NCBI GenBank assembly: GCA_025093555.1
Contig: JAIWNF010000016.1
Coordinates: forward strand, 372,001-436,000
Direction of reading: 5' to 3'
DNA: 64,000 bases
DNA from: Circinella umbellata
Lineage: Eukaryota; Mucoromycota; Mucoromycetes; Mucorales; Lichtheimiaceae
Below are positions 1-12,201 of this stretch, in pieces (within the stretch, counting starts at the first letter, position 1; each line of letters begins with the position of its first letter). Under the pieces are notes generated by a model. That model saw only the letters and a list, made by a program, of their open reading frames with translations, had not been told where the DNA came from and made no database searches. The position numbers were made by a program, and so were the translations under genes.

Positions 1-231
1 GGAAGCTTGCAATAGTGGTGGAGAAAAGTCATTTCCGAGGTTTCGTTTCGCATTCTTACAACTGCTTGGATAAATGTCGAAACAAAGTGCCCATATATTG
101 GCAACCAACAACTTCATCAAAAGGCAACAATACAGAAGTAAGAACCACGTAAATATCAATCAGGTAAGTAATTAGCAATTTTATTTCACTTTTTTAAGAG
201 TATTACATCGACTGTCAGTCATTTTATGAGC
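1..231 (+). mobile_element. 3' end of a Tc1/mariner (IS630-type) transposase copy, cut by the window edge
   Basis: This stretch is the reverse complement of 6953-7183, with one mismatch seen (near position 202). It carries the last codons of the transposase, a stop at about 73-75, a short 3' flank and the element terminus, ending near a TA at about 227-228. The rest of the element lies left of the window. The C-terminal reading frame carries the same +1 shift as the other copy, so both descend from one already defective sequence. Confidence 0.75.
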
Positions 232-853
232 GACCATGAAAGTAAAAAGCAAACTGATTTGCACAACGCCAGCAACACGAAAAAAAAACATGAAAACCAG
301 GTAAGTTGTGTCGTTACAGCTGACAGAAAGTGTTGCAGGCTAAGTTATTGGGATTAGTTCTGGAGATATAAAAGACAAAAGTGCGTTCTAATTTTATTGA
401 TACATCTGCGCCAAATAGATTTTGAAACTAGACCAAAAAGCAAGTATGTACAATGTGACGAAAGGCTTGGGTCTACCATCTTTGCAATGGTTCTAATTGT
501 CCGATTCTCCATAAAAAAAGACACTGTTAGTGTGACGTATCCATAAACATTACGAAAATGGAGACTGCTTAACTATTGCTTCCGGTTTTGTAGTGAAACC
601 CAATGTAAGTCCGTTCAAACGACGATGCATACACCAGTAACATAGACGTTCATCTCTAGTCTTACAAAAGCAAGACCTTCACTGACTACTAACCTCACTG
701 CAACTCCACAATTGTAGTCCAAATCAGTCTCTTACCATCATTACCTTTCAACCGGAAGATTTGAGCCAAAGGAATAAAGAAAAACAAAACATCCCCGATT
801 CAAAGTTCATGTGTGGCTCTTTTTTCTTCTTGTTTTCTTTTCTTCTTTTGCAG
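232..853. other. Spacer and possible 5' part of the following broken gene
   Basis: No convincing complete gene is seen here. From about 761 an open frame (SQRNKEKQNIPDSK) begins at TTG where an ATG might be expected. A pyrimidine-rich tract ending in TTTTGCAG at 851-853 looks like a 3' splice site. These may be the decayed first exon and first intron of the REase-like gene that follows. The part from 232 to 750 holds nothing I can identify. Confidence 0.3.
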
Positions 854-2941
854 TGTAGATTACTGTATGTTTCTTCCTTGAAATCCCACCCAAAAAAAAG
901 TCGTCGGCATCTACACCCTCCAGAAAGAAGCCAAAGATTCAAGTACCAGACGATGCACAATGGTGCTTGGACAACCTACGCCATCTTACTTTTAGAAAGT
1001 TTATTGAAGAGTTCCAATGCTTGGACAAGTGTAATTCGCAACAACGATACATCAATATTCTCTCAAAGTATATCAGTAACACTCAACATTACGAACGCGT
1101 TAGAACTGAGTACAAGACTTGGATTGGTTCTGCTGATTATCAACGATTTTGGAACGAGCAAGAGGAATTGGGTATCATATTGCGAACAGATGGAGCTTGT
1201 ACAAAGTTTATTGGCTCTGTTACTGAACACAGGTTGGGAAGTCTGAATGCTAAGGCCAATACTGTTGTCCGAGAAACACTCGATGGTGTTGACGATCAAG
1301 AAACTACCGACGACACTGCTGTTATTCAAGAAAGCACCAAAGACACTACTGGATACCAAGAAACAGCCTGCACTATTGACACTCAAGAAAATATCAATGC
1401 GAATGATGCTCAAGAAACAACCGACGACAGCTCTTTCAGCGACGATGATAGAAGTTGTCAGCTTTACCCGACCTCGTCCATCACCAGCAACAATGATACC
1501 AATGTTAATTCAGACAATATCAATGTTAACCCCTGGATCTTCCGCGGAAAAAACATTACTCTCATGTTCGAGAATTACAAGTCAGTTGTCCATGGTTTGA
1601 CCAACAAACACACAAGACTTCCGCTTGAACCCTATATCAATGAATTGGCAGCCTTATCGCATATTTTGATCTTAAACAAGCATCAGCACAGTTCTATTGC
1701 CACGAAGGTATTTTCCATTGAATTATTGGAAGAAGTAGCAGCGTCTTTGTCTTCTGAATCGATGAACTACAATCTCGATTTCAATGATCAGCATTATCTG
1801 ACGCTCACAAAAACCATCACGAATCTCAGCATGTCAATTAAAACAAGAGAGCAAGCCATTGTTGAACTTACAGTCATGTCTGCTGATATGGATTATGGTC
1901 CTAGACGTCTTGTTCGTGGAATCTCCAATTTGTAAGCAATATTTATGTGCTTAGTTTTTCTTTTATTCATAATGCTTTATTAATCTATTTTTTTTATGAT
2001 CAGAATTCAAAAGTTACCAAACACACCATTGAAAGACAACAATGACATCAGTGAAAGCGAACTATGGAGTACTTACTTTGACCCTCTACTTTCATGCTTA
2101 ATCTGTGATCCGGAAAGGCTTGTACATTTACGTTGGACGAATTCCATTCCAATCGAAGGTGGAAAATTGCGACCAGATGCAATCATCGCCAAAAAAACAA
2201 CAACTCGAGTATGATCACAGTGTTGGGCACGGTGAAGTGAAAGTGAATCAAGGCTGACACGTGGTAGAGTTTCCCTTGTTGTAAAGTCTGTCAAAAATCA
2301 ATCAAAAGAAAAAGGGATAGAAAAAGATGAAGATTTATTATTTTGCGGTTGAACCGCCCATATTTATACGTACTTAAGTGGTCACATGACCACCCAAGTA
2401 TCAAATTCTAAATCACGAATCACGTGAACCTTTTCTTTGGTCTGACCAAACGAAACTACCACACAACGTGTCAAGGCAACACAAGCAAATACCTTCTTTG
2501 CATGGACACCCTTCGATTGGCAATTTTCAACAAAAATGCAATCGACGTGAACAAATTGGATGGATCGCTTGCTTTTCAAATTCATGGTATGTCAAAAAAT
2601 CAAATCACCCATAGGATATTAATATATTTTTATCTCTTCACATGGTAGGGTTTAACATCACGTTTTTTGTCTCTCGCTTGGTTGCCAATGGGATTTACAC
2701 TTTTTTTGAAATTGCACATTTTCGTTTTCCTCAATCCTTGGATGATATTCCATCTTTTATATCCTTGAAGAACACGAAATTGTTGCTTGGTATCAACGAG
2801 GCATTTTGGCGCCTGTGCAGAAAATCCGACGATTCTGCCACCATAGCTGGTAGATACAAAGTAACATTAGCAAGCTTGGAAACACTGATTGACGGAAGCA
2901 AAAATCGAGGAAGAAGCTGTTCTGTGCGATATGGACAGTAA
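854..2941 (+). pseudogene. Broken REase-like (PD-(D/E)XK) protein of a Mucorales-expanded family
   Basis: The coding sense runs in pieces. The first spans about 892-1931, with the family-like start QWCLDNLRHLTFRKFIEEF. A clean GT-AG intron follows at 1932-2003, then 2004-2211, and finally 2478-2941. The middle contains RPDAII and, about 20 residues on, GHGEVK. This D...ExK spacing is typical of PD-(D/E)XK nuclease folds; I infer the fold but cannot confirm it. The gene is broken twice. A one-base shift in the A7 run near 2191-2197 puts GHGEVK in another frame, and a 216-bp MITE sits at 2255-2470. The likely start codon is also missing. I recognise the C-terminal block (SLAFQIHG...FNITFFVSRL...EIAHFRFPQSL) as belonging to a multigene mucoralean family of unknown role. 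Confidence 0.6.
2255..2470. mobile_element. 216-bp MITE with 7-bp target duplication inside the REase-like gene
   Basis: TCAAGGC is present at 2248-2254 and again at 2471-2477. Removing the insert plus one repeat rejoins the protein frame exactly (VNQG to NTSKY). The ends form imperfect inverted repeats: CACGTGGTAG near the left end pairs with CTACCACACAACGTG at the right end. Inside are two palindromes, GCGGTTGAACCGC and GTGGTCACATGACCAC. There is no coding capacity. TSD length and ends suggest a hAT- or MULE-like non-autonomous element, but the family is not resolved. Confidence 0.7.
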
Positions 2942-3415
2942 AGGAACACGTTTGCTTAATGAATTACGATTTTCCCCTTTCGATTCGTTTTTTTTCTTTT
3001 GCTTGTGATTCGTTTTTTTTTACATGATTCCTTTTTTACCCAATACATCTTATGGATACACTTAACCAATCTCGTCAGTATGAAAATGCTGTGTAAAGCA
3101 GTAAATTATACTTGATTTCGTCAAAAAAAAATTCGCCTGGCGAGTGGGAAAGGCGGGTCACAACTTTAAAATCTCAGCAATTTTTAGAAAGGGAATTATT
3201 TAAATTTATCAAGCGATCAATAAAATAGATAGTAAAACAAATTACATTTTCATGAGCTTTACTATTGATTTTTATATATGCTCTTAAATCATTGCATAGT
3301 CATGGTTCTTTATTAGTTGCTTTTATTTCACATTGACATGGTCCAATATTATTAATTATTTTAGGTATCCTTATAAATATGATGAAAGAGATGTAAATTG
3401 AGACGTGACAGACAG
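2942..3415. other. AT-rich spacer ending in a CAGA-type microsatellite
   Basis: No coding sequence is seen. The stretch ends in GACAGACAGACAGACC (about 3407-3422), the target into which the two following LINEs inserted. Confidence 0.4.
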
Positions 3416-3425
3416 ACAGACCGAC

Positions 3426-4551
3426 TACCTTGGAATACCTTTCAATCAAAAGGGTGAAATGGACACAGTTTCTCTCATTGAATATAATACTAGAAAAGCT
3501 ATGGCCACACACAATTGCCTCAACGCGTTGGGTCTCAGTGCTACTGGCTTTACTCGACTCTTAGCATCACGAATATATACTCAATTTATTAGACCTCAAA
3601 TGGAATATGGGTTGGCCATCCAAAAACCACTAAAAAAGCACCTTAAACTACTAGAAAATACACAATCTTCTTGTCTCCGTCGTATCTATGGCAGTAACAA
3701 CCAACGCTCATCCACAAAAGTCATGCAACATCTTGTTAATCTACCACCAATGACAATACGAGTTTCTATACTACAAACAAAGTTTCTTAATCGCACCCGA
3801 TGGCTACCAGATGATACCCTTTTATGTGCATTACTACCAAACATGATTATAATAAATAACAGCCGACTCCGTCAAATACAACAAACAACACTTTGGCGCT
3901 CATTGCCAGATCAAATGGAGCCATATAACAACAAACAGATCAAAGCAGCAACAAAACAATTACTAATCACCGGATTTCAAGCTTCAAGGAATGGCCGCGG
4001 ATCAACATTATTACAAGCATGTCGCCCTTACCTTAGCATTGACCCCATCGTCTGGTTACCGATGAAATACAGCCAACGTAGTCGCCTAATACGATGGCGA
4101 TTAGGATGGATGCCAAATGGCCGTGCATCTTCAATATGCCGAAACTGTAACGATAATCAACACTTATCTCGCCAACATGTTATATATTGCTTCAATGTTC
4201 ACACACATCTTAACGTTCCATATGTTGTTCCTGATCCTATCTCGTTTACTCTCAACTCACTACCAACTAAAAAACCAACATCCAGTTCTGCCAAACGACA
4301 TTGGAAATTCATTTGGCCTCGCCTCACCACCTTGATGAAAGAAATCGACCGACTCTGCCATGACGATGACTTACGAGAAAATGATTCTACGCACCAACCT
4401 TCCATCAACAATGATTTTATCATGTGGATAGATCACTCATCTTCTGATTCCAATATAATCTTACCTATTGTCTCTCCAACTATTTCTTCACGCACATCTT
4501 TCTAATTTTTTTCATGTCATATTATAACATAACTATCATTACACACATATC

Positions 4552-4588
<37 letters not shown>

Positions 4589-4846
4589 AGAATATTATCA
4601 TATCCGAATATTATACACTTCCCGAATCACCTTTTTCTCTTTTTCTTTTTAGCACTCTCTTTCCATTAGATAGCATTCTACCCCTAACATAGTCTATTTT
4701 TTCCTTTTATTTCATTTCCCCCCTCTGTCTTATGGGGTTTTTTTCGCCACTCGTTGCGATCTGGCTATAGCGGACATGCGATTTGCGAAGCGCTTATTGA
4801 AGCCTTTATTATTTTGAAATGATAAATAAAAAATATTAAGTTTGAT
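3426..4846 (+). mobile_element. 5'-truncated LINE (family B, copy 1): C-terminal part of the ORF2 protein
   Basis: The insert starts in frame at YLGIPF, just after the reverse transcriptase core, and reads open to a stop at 4503-4505. The protein tail has a conserved RLIRWRLGWMPNG block and a CxxC...H...C knuckle (CRNCNDNQHLSRQHVIYC). After the stop come an A-rich run of more than 30 bases (about 4552-4587), a short 3' region with a CCCC...GGGG hairpin, and the 3' end AATATTAAGTTTGAT. The target duplication is ACAGACCGAC (3416-3425 and 4847-4856). It is a dead copy: 5' truncation removes the endonuclease and the catalytic residues. Confidence 0.9.
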
Positions 4847-4867
4847 ACAGACCGACAGACAAACCAA

Positions 4868-6453
4868 CATTACTAAAACACTTATTCGATCATGTTTTTA
4901 TAGAAATACTACTTTCAAATGCTGTCTCTTCCCGTTTTCATCCACAAACAGGGGTTCTCCAAGGTTCTGTACTTTCTCCAGCTTTATACTCTATCTATAT
5001 CAATTCATTACCGCAATTTCTCCGTGATGCTGAATCAACCTTTATTGCACAAACACAACCATCACCTAACACCTCTTCAACCAATGGGCTCTCTATCAAC
5101 AATCACAGGATCAATTGTCTCCTCTACGCCGACGATGTCATTTTGATTTCCACACCAACCATAATGCCAGCATTAATCTCAGCATGTGAACAACATAGCT
5201 ATAAACTCGGCTACAGATGGAAGCCTTCAAAATGTATCATTCTCACGTCATCTCCTTCGGCTATATCTTCACCTACAGTACCAGCAGCATCAGAAGTTTC
5301 AGCACCAATCAAACTATACAACACATCAATTCCACAGGCTGACTCTTTTTTCTACTTAGGAATACCATTTAACAGTAAAGCTTCTATGGATCCATCTCTT
5401 TTAATCGACCATAACACAAAGAAAGCCATTAAATCGCTCAATCTCCTAAACTCAATCGGCCTTAGCCCATCTGGGTTCAACCGCCTCTTATCAGCAAGAA
5501 TTTATAGTCAATTCATCCGACCACAGATGGAGTATGGCCTTGCCATACAAATTCTAAACACAAAAACACACACAAAAGTATTAACTAAAACACAAACAAC
5601 CTGTCTCCGAAGAATATATGGCAGCTCTAGCAAAACCTCATCAAGTGCAGTAATGCAGCATCTAGTTGATCTCCCAACCATGGCATCACGAGTCTCTGTT
5701 TTACAAGCCAAATTCTTAAATCGTATTCGCTGGTTACCAGATGACGCCTTACTAACACAACTCTTGCCACAACTCACCATTACACCTCACAAAACTCAAT
5801 ATCAACAGCTCAAGAAAACAAAACTCTGGAAAAGTTTGCCAAGTCAAACTGAACCATACGACAAAAAACAGCTTAAAATTGCCATCAACAACATGTATGA
5901 TACTGCCCTCACTAATCATAGAAATGGCAACAAAGCAAAATTACTTCGGGCTTGTCGAGATACCCGAGGTGTTGATCCAATTGTGTTCTTACCTATGACA
6001 TACCGCCAACGTAGCCGATTGATCCGATGGCGACTTGGATGGATGCCAAATGGCCGACCAGATGTCACATGTAACAATTGTAATAACCAAAATCACCTCT
6101 CACGCCAACATGTTATATATTGCCTTAATGCACATATACGACTCAAAGTTCCTTATGTAGTTCTTGATCCGATATCATTCAAATTGAACGCATTACCAAA
6201 AAGCCGACCTCGCAACCCCAATAAACGACGCTATTGGATCAATTTCTGGAATCAACTAACCCAACTCATGTTCGATATTGACGCACTTTGTCATGGAAAT
6301 GACATATTTGAACCTGATCCAATTATCAACAAAACAACCAACAATGATTTCGTACTTTGGTTAGAACATCGCCCGATTCCACAGCCTGTCGATACAATAG
6401 CCCCACCACCATTAACTCCGTAAACTATCTTTTCTTATCTATTTTTTTTTCTA

Positions 6454-6486
<33 letters not shown>

Positions 6487-6737
6487 AATCATCCCGGCTC
6501 TCTATTTATAATCTCCTTTCTTTTTTCACTATTATATTTACCTTCCAGCACTATCTCCCCTCTCAAACAGTCTTCCCCTACTTTATACTTCATTTTCCCC
6601 CTCTAACGTATGGGGTTTTTTTCTCTTTTCATCAGATCCGGCTTTGGCAAATATGCGAAATGCGCCGTGCCTTTTGAAGTCATTATTGTTTTTGTAAATA
6701 ATATAGTAACAATTAAATAAAAATATTAAGTTTGAAC
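4868..6737 (+). mobile_element. 5'-truncated LINE (family B, copy 2) with reverse transcriptase core
   Basis: The open frame runs from near the left end to a stop at 6421-6423. It keeps RT motifs GVLQGSVLSPALY and LLYADDVIL (YADD at about 5125-5136), then YLGIPF, RLIRWRLGWMPNG and a CNNCNN...H...C knuckle. It is the same family as 3426-4846 but a distinct copy. A run of about 30 A (6453-6483) again follows the stop, then a CCCC...GGGG hairpin and the 3' end AAATATTAAGTTTGAAC. The target duplication is CAGACAAACCAA (4856-4867 and 6738-6749), overlapping that of copy 1 by one base. Endonuclease and N-terminal RT regions are missing. Confidence 0.9.
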
Positions 6738-6952
6738 CAGACAAACCAATTTCAAAAGGCTTTTCATACTCCGTATAGAACGCCTAAAAAGTGAACTGAA
6801 ACCTTCTGTTCTTCATTTTCATATTAATTCAACCATGCAATTTGAATAGCTGCACTTGTCACAAAAACAGTTGCAAACAATCTAATTGATAGGAAACTCA
6901 GTACCAAGTTATTGTTTTTATCCATTACTGCATAATGATTTGAAGATTGCTT

Positions 6953-8416
6953 TCTCATAAAATGACTGACAGTCGATGTAACACTCTTAAAAAAGTGAAA
7001 TAAAATTGCTAATTACTTACCTGATTGATATTTACGTGGTTCTTACTTCTGTATTGTTGCCTTTTGATGAAGTTGTTGGTTGCCAATATATGGGCACTTT
7101 GTTTCGACATTTATCCAAGCAGTTGTAAGAATGCGAAACGAAACCTCGGAAATGACTTTTCTCCACCACTATTGCAAGCTTCCGTGATTCTTTTTGATAA
7201 AGTGTCTTCCTGCAAAAACCTATGACGCTTAACCTTACTCTTTGCCACTGCCCAGAATTGTTCTATTGGGTTAAGCTCAGGGGAGTAAGTAGGAAGATAC
7301 ACGCATTTGTATCCTCGATACTCAATATACTTCTTTATGTTTTCATGTGTGTGGATTGGTGCATTATCCATGACTACATAGTAGCCTTTCATGTGAGGAT
7401 GCTTGTCCATTTCATCAAGAGTCATTTTTAAGAAACTGATATGATGACCCGTTACGGTACCTGAGCTTATGTATCCTTCAGCCTTTCTCTTCTTCGCTGG
7501 TCTCGGTTTTTTGATACCAATTGTAATCAAACCTTCAGCAGAGATGGCACCCAATATCGACGTCGTGTTTGCTCTCGTTACTGGTCGGGTAACAATGGCA
7601 CGCGTACCTTTTTTGGACCAAGCCCTAGAGCGTTTCATATTGATATCGAAAGCTGACTCGTCAAGAAACACGCAATTCGTCAAAAAATTCATATCAGTAT
7701 TTTCCCACTTACGAACCCAATCATGTCTCTCTTCAACCTTGGCTGGACTGTTCCTTTCAACCAGAATGAAAGTCAGCCTTCTTCAACGAAAGGTTGCATT
7801 CACTTTTCATGAAATTGTAAACAGTGCTACGTGAAACTTTCAGATCATCGAACCGATTCAACAAATGCTCGGTTACATCAACAACAGAAGCAGAAGGGTT
7901 ACTATCAATAAAACTGATAACAGCTGTTTTATGCTCTTTGCTCAAGATACGTCTACGACCAATTTGCTTACAAACCTCAAAAATGCTATCAGGACACATA
8001 TTGTACTGTTTAACCCATCTCTGAGCAGTCCGAATGTGAATACCCAACTGCTTCGCTGCAGCATACACTTTTCAATCTTCAGTTCGAAAAAGCGAACCTT
8101 ATCTTGGAGGGAATAGCGCACATAATCGCGCTTTGTGTTTACCTCTTTCATACGAATTACTTCATCTTTTGGCTTTTCTGTCAGCATTGGACAAACAGAT
8201 GAAGATTCACTAGAGGGCATATTTTTCAAGTACTCACTGTGAGCCGCAATCGGCTCTACAATGAGCTCATTCTGATCAACAATATATCCCATGTGTTCAG
8301 AACCTCCATTCTCATTAACGACATTTCCATGCCCATCTTCAAATAAAAATATTGTACTCATGTTAAAATTTAAGCAATTGAAGAAAAGACTCAGGAGAAG
8401 AAAGACCTCATTTTAT
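6953..8416 (-). pseudogene. Frameshifted Tc1/mariner (IS630-type) transposase and its element
   Basis: Read right to left, the gene starts at about 8361 (MSTIFLFEDGHG). It runs through a helix-turn-helix region (AAAKQLGIHIRTAQRWVKQYN) and an HTH-like segment (VSRSTVYNFMK), then the DDE catalytic domain with FLDESAFD, YVVMDNAPIHT and YSPELNPIEQFW. At least three one-base shifts break it: near 8068, near 7765 and near 7150. The left end (6953-6962) is shared with the copy at 1-231. The exact right end is uncertain; TCATTTTA at about 8409-8416 mirrors the left AAATGA next to a TA. It lies only about 270 bp upstream of the S16 start codon. Confidence 0.8.
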
Positions 8417-8688
8417 ATTTTTTCGAGTGCCAAAAAATCATCGTAACACGACATCATTTTCAAATGCATTTCCAAAAGTGCGAAATTGATTTTGACCAAC
8501 CAGCGACATCGATTTTGATTGGCCAACGACTTCGTTTTTGGCTGGCTGCTTGTTGGAAGCACTTTATACCGGACTTTGTATAGTGGTCGGCTGCATTCCA
8601 TTATGGTGAACAAATCGAGCGCAAGCAAGGCATTTGGGTTCCGCTGTACTAGATCTTTGGCTCCCCCTCTTTTCCCTAACCAGCAATC

Positions 8689-9564
8689 ATGGAAGCTGTC
8701 CAGACTTTTGGTCGCAAGGTGCGTAATATACGAAACGATTAACAGATGGATAGATGGATAGATACATGGATGGATGAACGTGAAAAAAGGATGGATTGAT
8801 AAAACGGTCGATTGGAAAAAGAAAAAAAAGGGGATAGAAAAAAAAATAATCGATTGTCGAAATTCCAATAATGCAGCAAATAAAATGGGGAATTTTTAGA
8901 AGGGGCTCCACATTATATTTTTATATAATAGAGAATTGAAAACCATTAACATAAGATGTATTTATGATAATAAATAAATAGAAAACTGCCACCGCTGTTG
9001 CTCACTGCAAGCGTGGACGTGGTCTTATCCGCGTCAACGGCTCTCCCCTTGAACTCTTGGAACCCGCCATTTTGAAGTTCAAGGTCTACGAAGTTATCCT
9101 TCTCCTCGGTGAAGAGCGTTTCGCTAACGTTGACATCCGCATCCGTATCCAGGGTGGTGGTAAGCATTTAAATTGCTTTTTATTTACTTTAAAGAATTCA
9201 TGTTTATTTTTTTAAAATTAGATCAATACTAAAAAAAATTACTTTCATTATTTATTATTATAATAATTTAGGTGTTGTTTCCCAAGTCTACGCTATCCGT
9301 CAAGCTCTTGCCAAGGCTATTGTCGCTTTCTACCAAAAGTACGTCGATGAAGCCTCCAAGAAGGAAATCAAGGAAATCCTTGTTCAATACGATCGTACCC
9401 TTCTTGTCGCCGATCCCCGTCGTTGCGAACCCAAGAAGGTAAAATATATATTATTTTTTTACTTTATTTTTTTACTGGAATTGAATTTAACTTAATGTTT
9501 ATTATTATTATGATAGTTCGGTGGTCCAGGTGCCCGTGCACGTTTCCAAAAGTCTTACCGTTAA
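8689..9564 (+). CDS. rps16: 40S ribosomal protein S16 (uS9)
   Basis: A component of the small ribosomal subunit head; the C-terminal tail reaches the P-site tRNA. Four exons join in frame: 8689-8718, 8982-9159, 9272-9438 and 9517-9564, giving 140 residues, about the usual family length. The start [11 protein letters not shown], the core [19 protein letters not shown], the motif [17 protein letters not shown] and the ending FQKSYR are diagnostic. All introns have GT and AG borders. Just before the ATG is a pyrimidine-rich run (CTCCCCCTCTTTTCCCTAACC), as in TOP-like leaders of translation genes. Codon choice is strongly biased to C-ending codons, unlike neighbouring transposons, which fits high expression. 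Intron 1 contains a GATG/GATA tetranucleotide repeat (about 8744-8775). Confidence 0.97.
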
Positions 9565-12201
9565 AACGGTGGATTATTGTTTTTGTACTCTTATTTTCGA
9601 ATACTATTACGATAAAAAGGAGTGTTTTACGCATACTAGATTTATTTATTTTTTGGATTTTTTTTTTCAATATGATTGATAATGATGATGATGGCATCTG
9701 GGTTGTTTAGTTACGTGGTCGGACAATGGTAAAAAAAAAGTGGAATTAGTATTTTGATGGAGGGATTTATATGAGGGGAAGATTCTTTTAATGTATATTG
9801 AATAACTTGTGCTATCTTTAGAAAGTCGTGTTTTTTGTGAGGGAAAGAGAAAGGACTCATCTTAAATCAATAATGACGATTAATCAGATACTTCATATAA
9901 TGCCGACTTTGACAATATTTGATATACTTTTCTGACGAAACAAATCGTTGGACGCTAAGATTGTTGTCGTGTCAGCATTATGTATATATAGTTCATATCT
10001 TAAAATACAAATGTTAAATTGTTTTTTTAGTTGGAAGATTAGAAAAATGGTCAGTAATGTTTTTGTCCATATTATGAAAGAGCATGTGCAAAATGCATAT
10101 AATTAATTTACTAGTTAAAGAGATATACCAACGATGAGAAATATGTTATAAAGGTTGAATATATGATAGAGTGCTTTTCTTTGTTGCTGAAAGATGGAAA
10201 TTTTCGAATATTATATTTTTCAATAGCATGATCTAAATGAAAGACACGAAAAAATATTTATTTCAAAACATAACAAGATTGTGTAAAAACAGACCAATAT
10301 ACTTCAAGATTGTGAAACACGTTAAAGAATCTGATTCTGTTTGTTATGGTATAGTTCATGACGAAGTGATGAGATACGGACTTTAAAAACCAGCTTCTAG
10401 GTCTTGCTATATGCTCTAACATTGATAGCAGTGGCTCTAATTTGATTTTCATTACGATACGTATTGATCCCAACGAAGTCTCAGACATCGCTAATTCACG
10501 TCGACACATAATACGCGGATAGTATATTACTTGGTCAACATAAACAATTACTAATAATTATTTATCGCATAAGTTATTTCAAGCTTCCTGTTTAGCAGTA
10601 AATTATATAGTTCTTAACGAAGCGAGAAATGTTTGGCACAGTATTATCATTAAATTAATATTAATCTCTTTCCATTATTAACTAAAAGTAAAAAATGTGA
10701 CAGTCTATGATGACAATAGTCGTGTCCGTTAAACAAAAATAAAGAAATAAAAAACATTCTTTTTTTTTATCTTCCCCTTTTTTGCTCTCAGGTTCTTTAT
10801 GCAGCTCATCAAAATTCTTACATAATATGATTCATTGCAACCTTCTGCAGATTACTGAAGGTGGTTATGAAACCAAAAATGAATTTTATAAGTGTTTCAG
10901 CTTGCTCATGACTCGCCATTCTTGTTAAATTTTATTAGAATACGTACAGAAACATTTTTACCTACGAGGGATTCATTTTATTTTAGACTCTACATATGTA
11001 AAAAGCAAACAACTGCTAGCTTGCTTGTGAAAGAAGATCAATGTCTTTTAAAAATTAGATTGTTGATTCTATAAAAAGTATTTCTATTTTTCGTAAATAT
11101 AAGGAGGCCATGCATAATATTACATGTTATATTGCTTATAGTTTATGTACCTGTACTGATTAGCTGTAAATTTTGTCCAAATACTCTCAGTATAAGCTAC
11201 TACTAATTTTTTTGGGTGTGAGCACAGATTGCATAACAAAGAATATGATCGTGAGATTGTAGCGCATCATAATCAACTATTTTATTTTATTGATTTTTCA
11301 CGATAATTGCTACTGTCGTTAAAAATAGCAAAAAAAAAGTAGATGATACGTATCAACTACTTAATAGTATTTTATTATGTTTTTGACATTAGTACGTAAC
11401 AAAATACAAGTAATAACTGATATATTCTGGTTATAAATCAATCAAAAAAGCTACAGGAAAGTACTAAACTAATATACAATTATCAATACAAGATAGAATG
11501 CATATAACTGAAGTGAAGCTGTGAAACGGGCGGCTAGTACGTACTATTATTAATATTAATATTTAAAGAAAACGAGATAGAGAAGCATTTATTGAGTTGT
11601 AATAGTTATATTGTTACGTCCCGTTCGGATCGTAATTAATAAAATAAAAAGAAAATATAAGAAATTCCGAGTAAAAGACTCAAGGAATAAGGGAAGTTAT
11701 ATCAATAACCTATTCAAGAAAAGAAAAATAAATAAAAGGGCGGTTTTTATAACCAGCAAAATCAACCGATCAAAATCGTCGGGAAAAGAGTTTATTTCAA
11801 TAAAAATGAAAAAGAGGGAACTAATTGTTATTTTGTGTGAAAGGAAGAAACTATCCTTTTTATACTAATTATTTGACTATCTAACTCCTTAATTCGCGAA
11901 TCCAGTTCCAGGTACGTATAGTTAATTCTTATTGGATAAAGGTGAAATTATTATTGACTGTAAAACTTCTTGTATTTATTTAAATAAAAATATTTGTAAT
12001 GTTGTAAAAATATGGAGATAAGACTGATGGTACTGATTGTAAAAATAACAATAATGATGATAAAAAATAAATAGAGGGGGAAAACCCGAAAGGAGGGGTA
12101 ACAATGGATAGCTTTTGTTTTTTATTCTCGGAAGGCGGAGACGAATTAAAAATATTATGCTAAAAATTGAAGTCAATGGTGACTAAATTGTACATGGCAA
12201 A
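9565..12201. other. Long AT-rich spacer between convergent genes
   Basis: No gene is recognised. An 85-codon open frame at 11611-11868 is lysine-rich and AT-driven and resembles no family I know. The stretch should include the 3' untranslated ends of S16 and of the ODC-like gene. Confidence 0.4.

Noticed and set aside
11605..11935. Possible solo LTR starting TGTTACGTCCCG
   Set aside because: No matching 3' end (such as CGTAACA), no target duplication and no second copy in the window.
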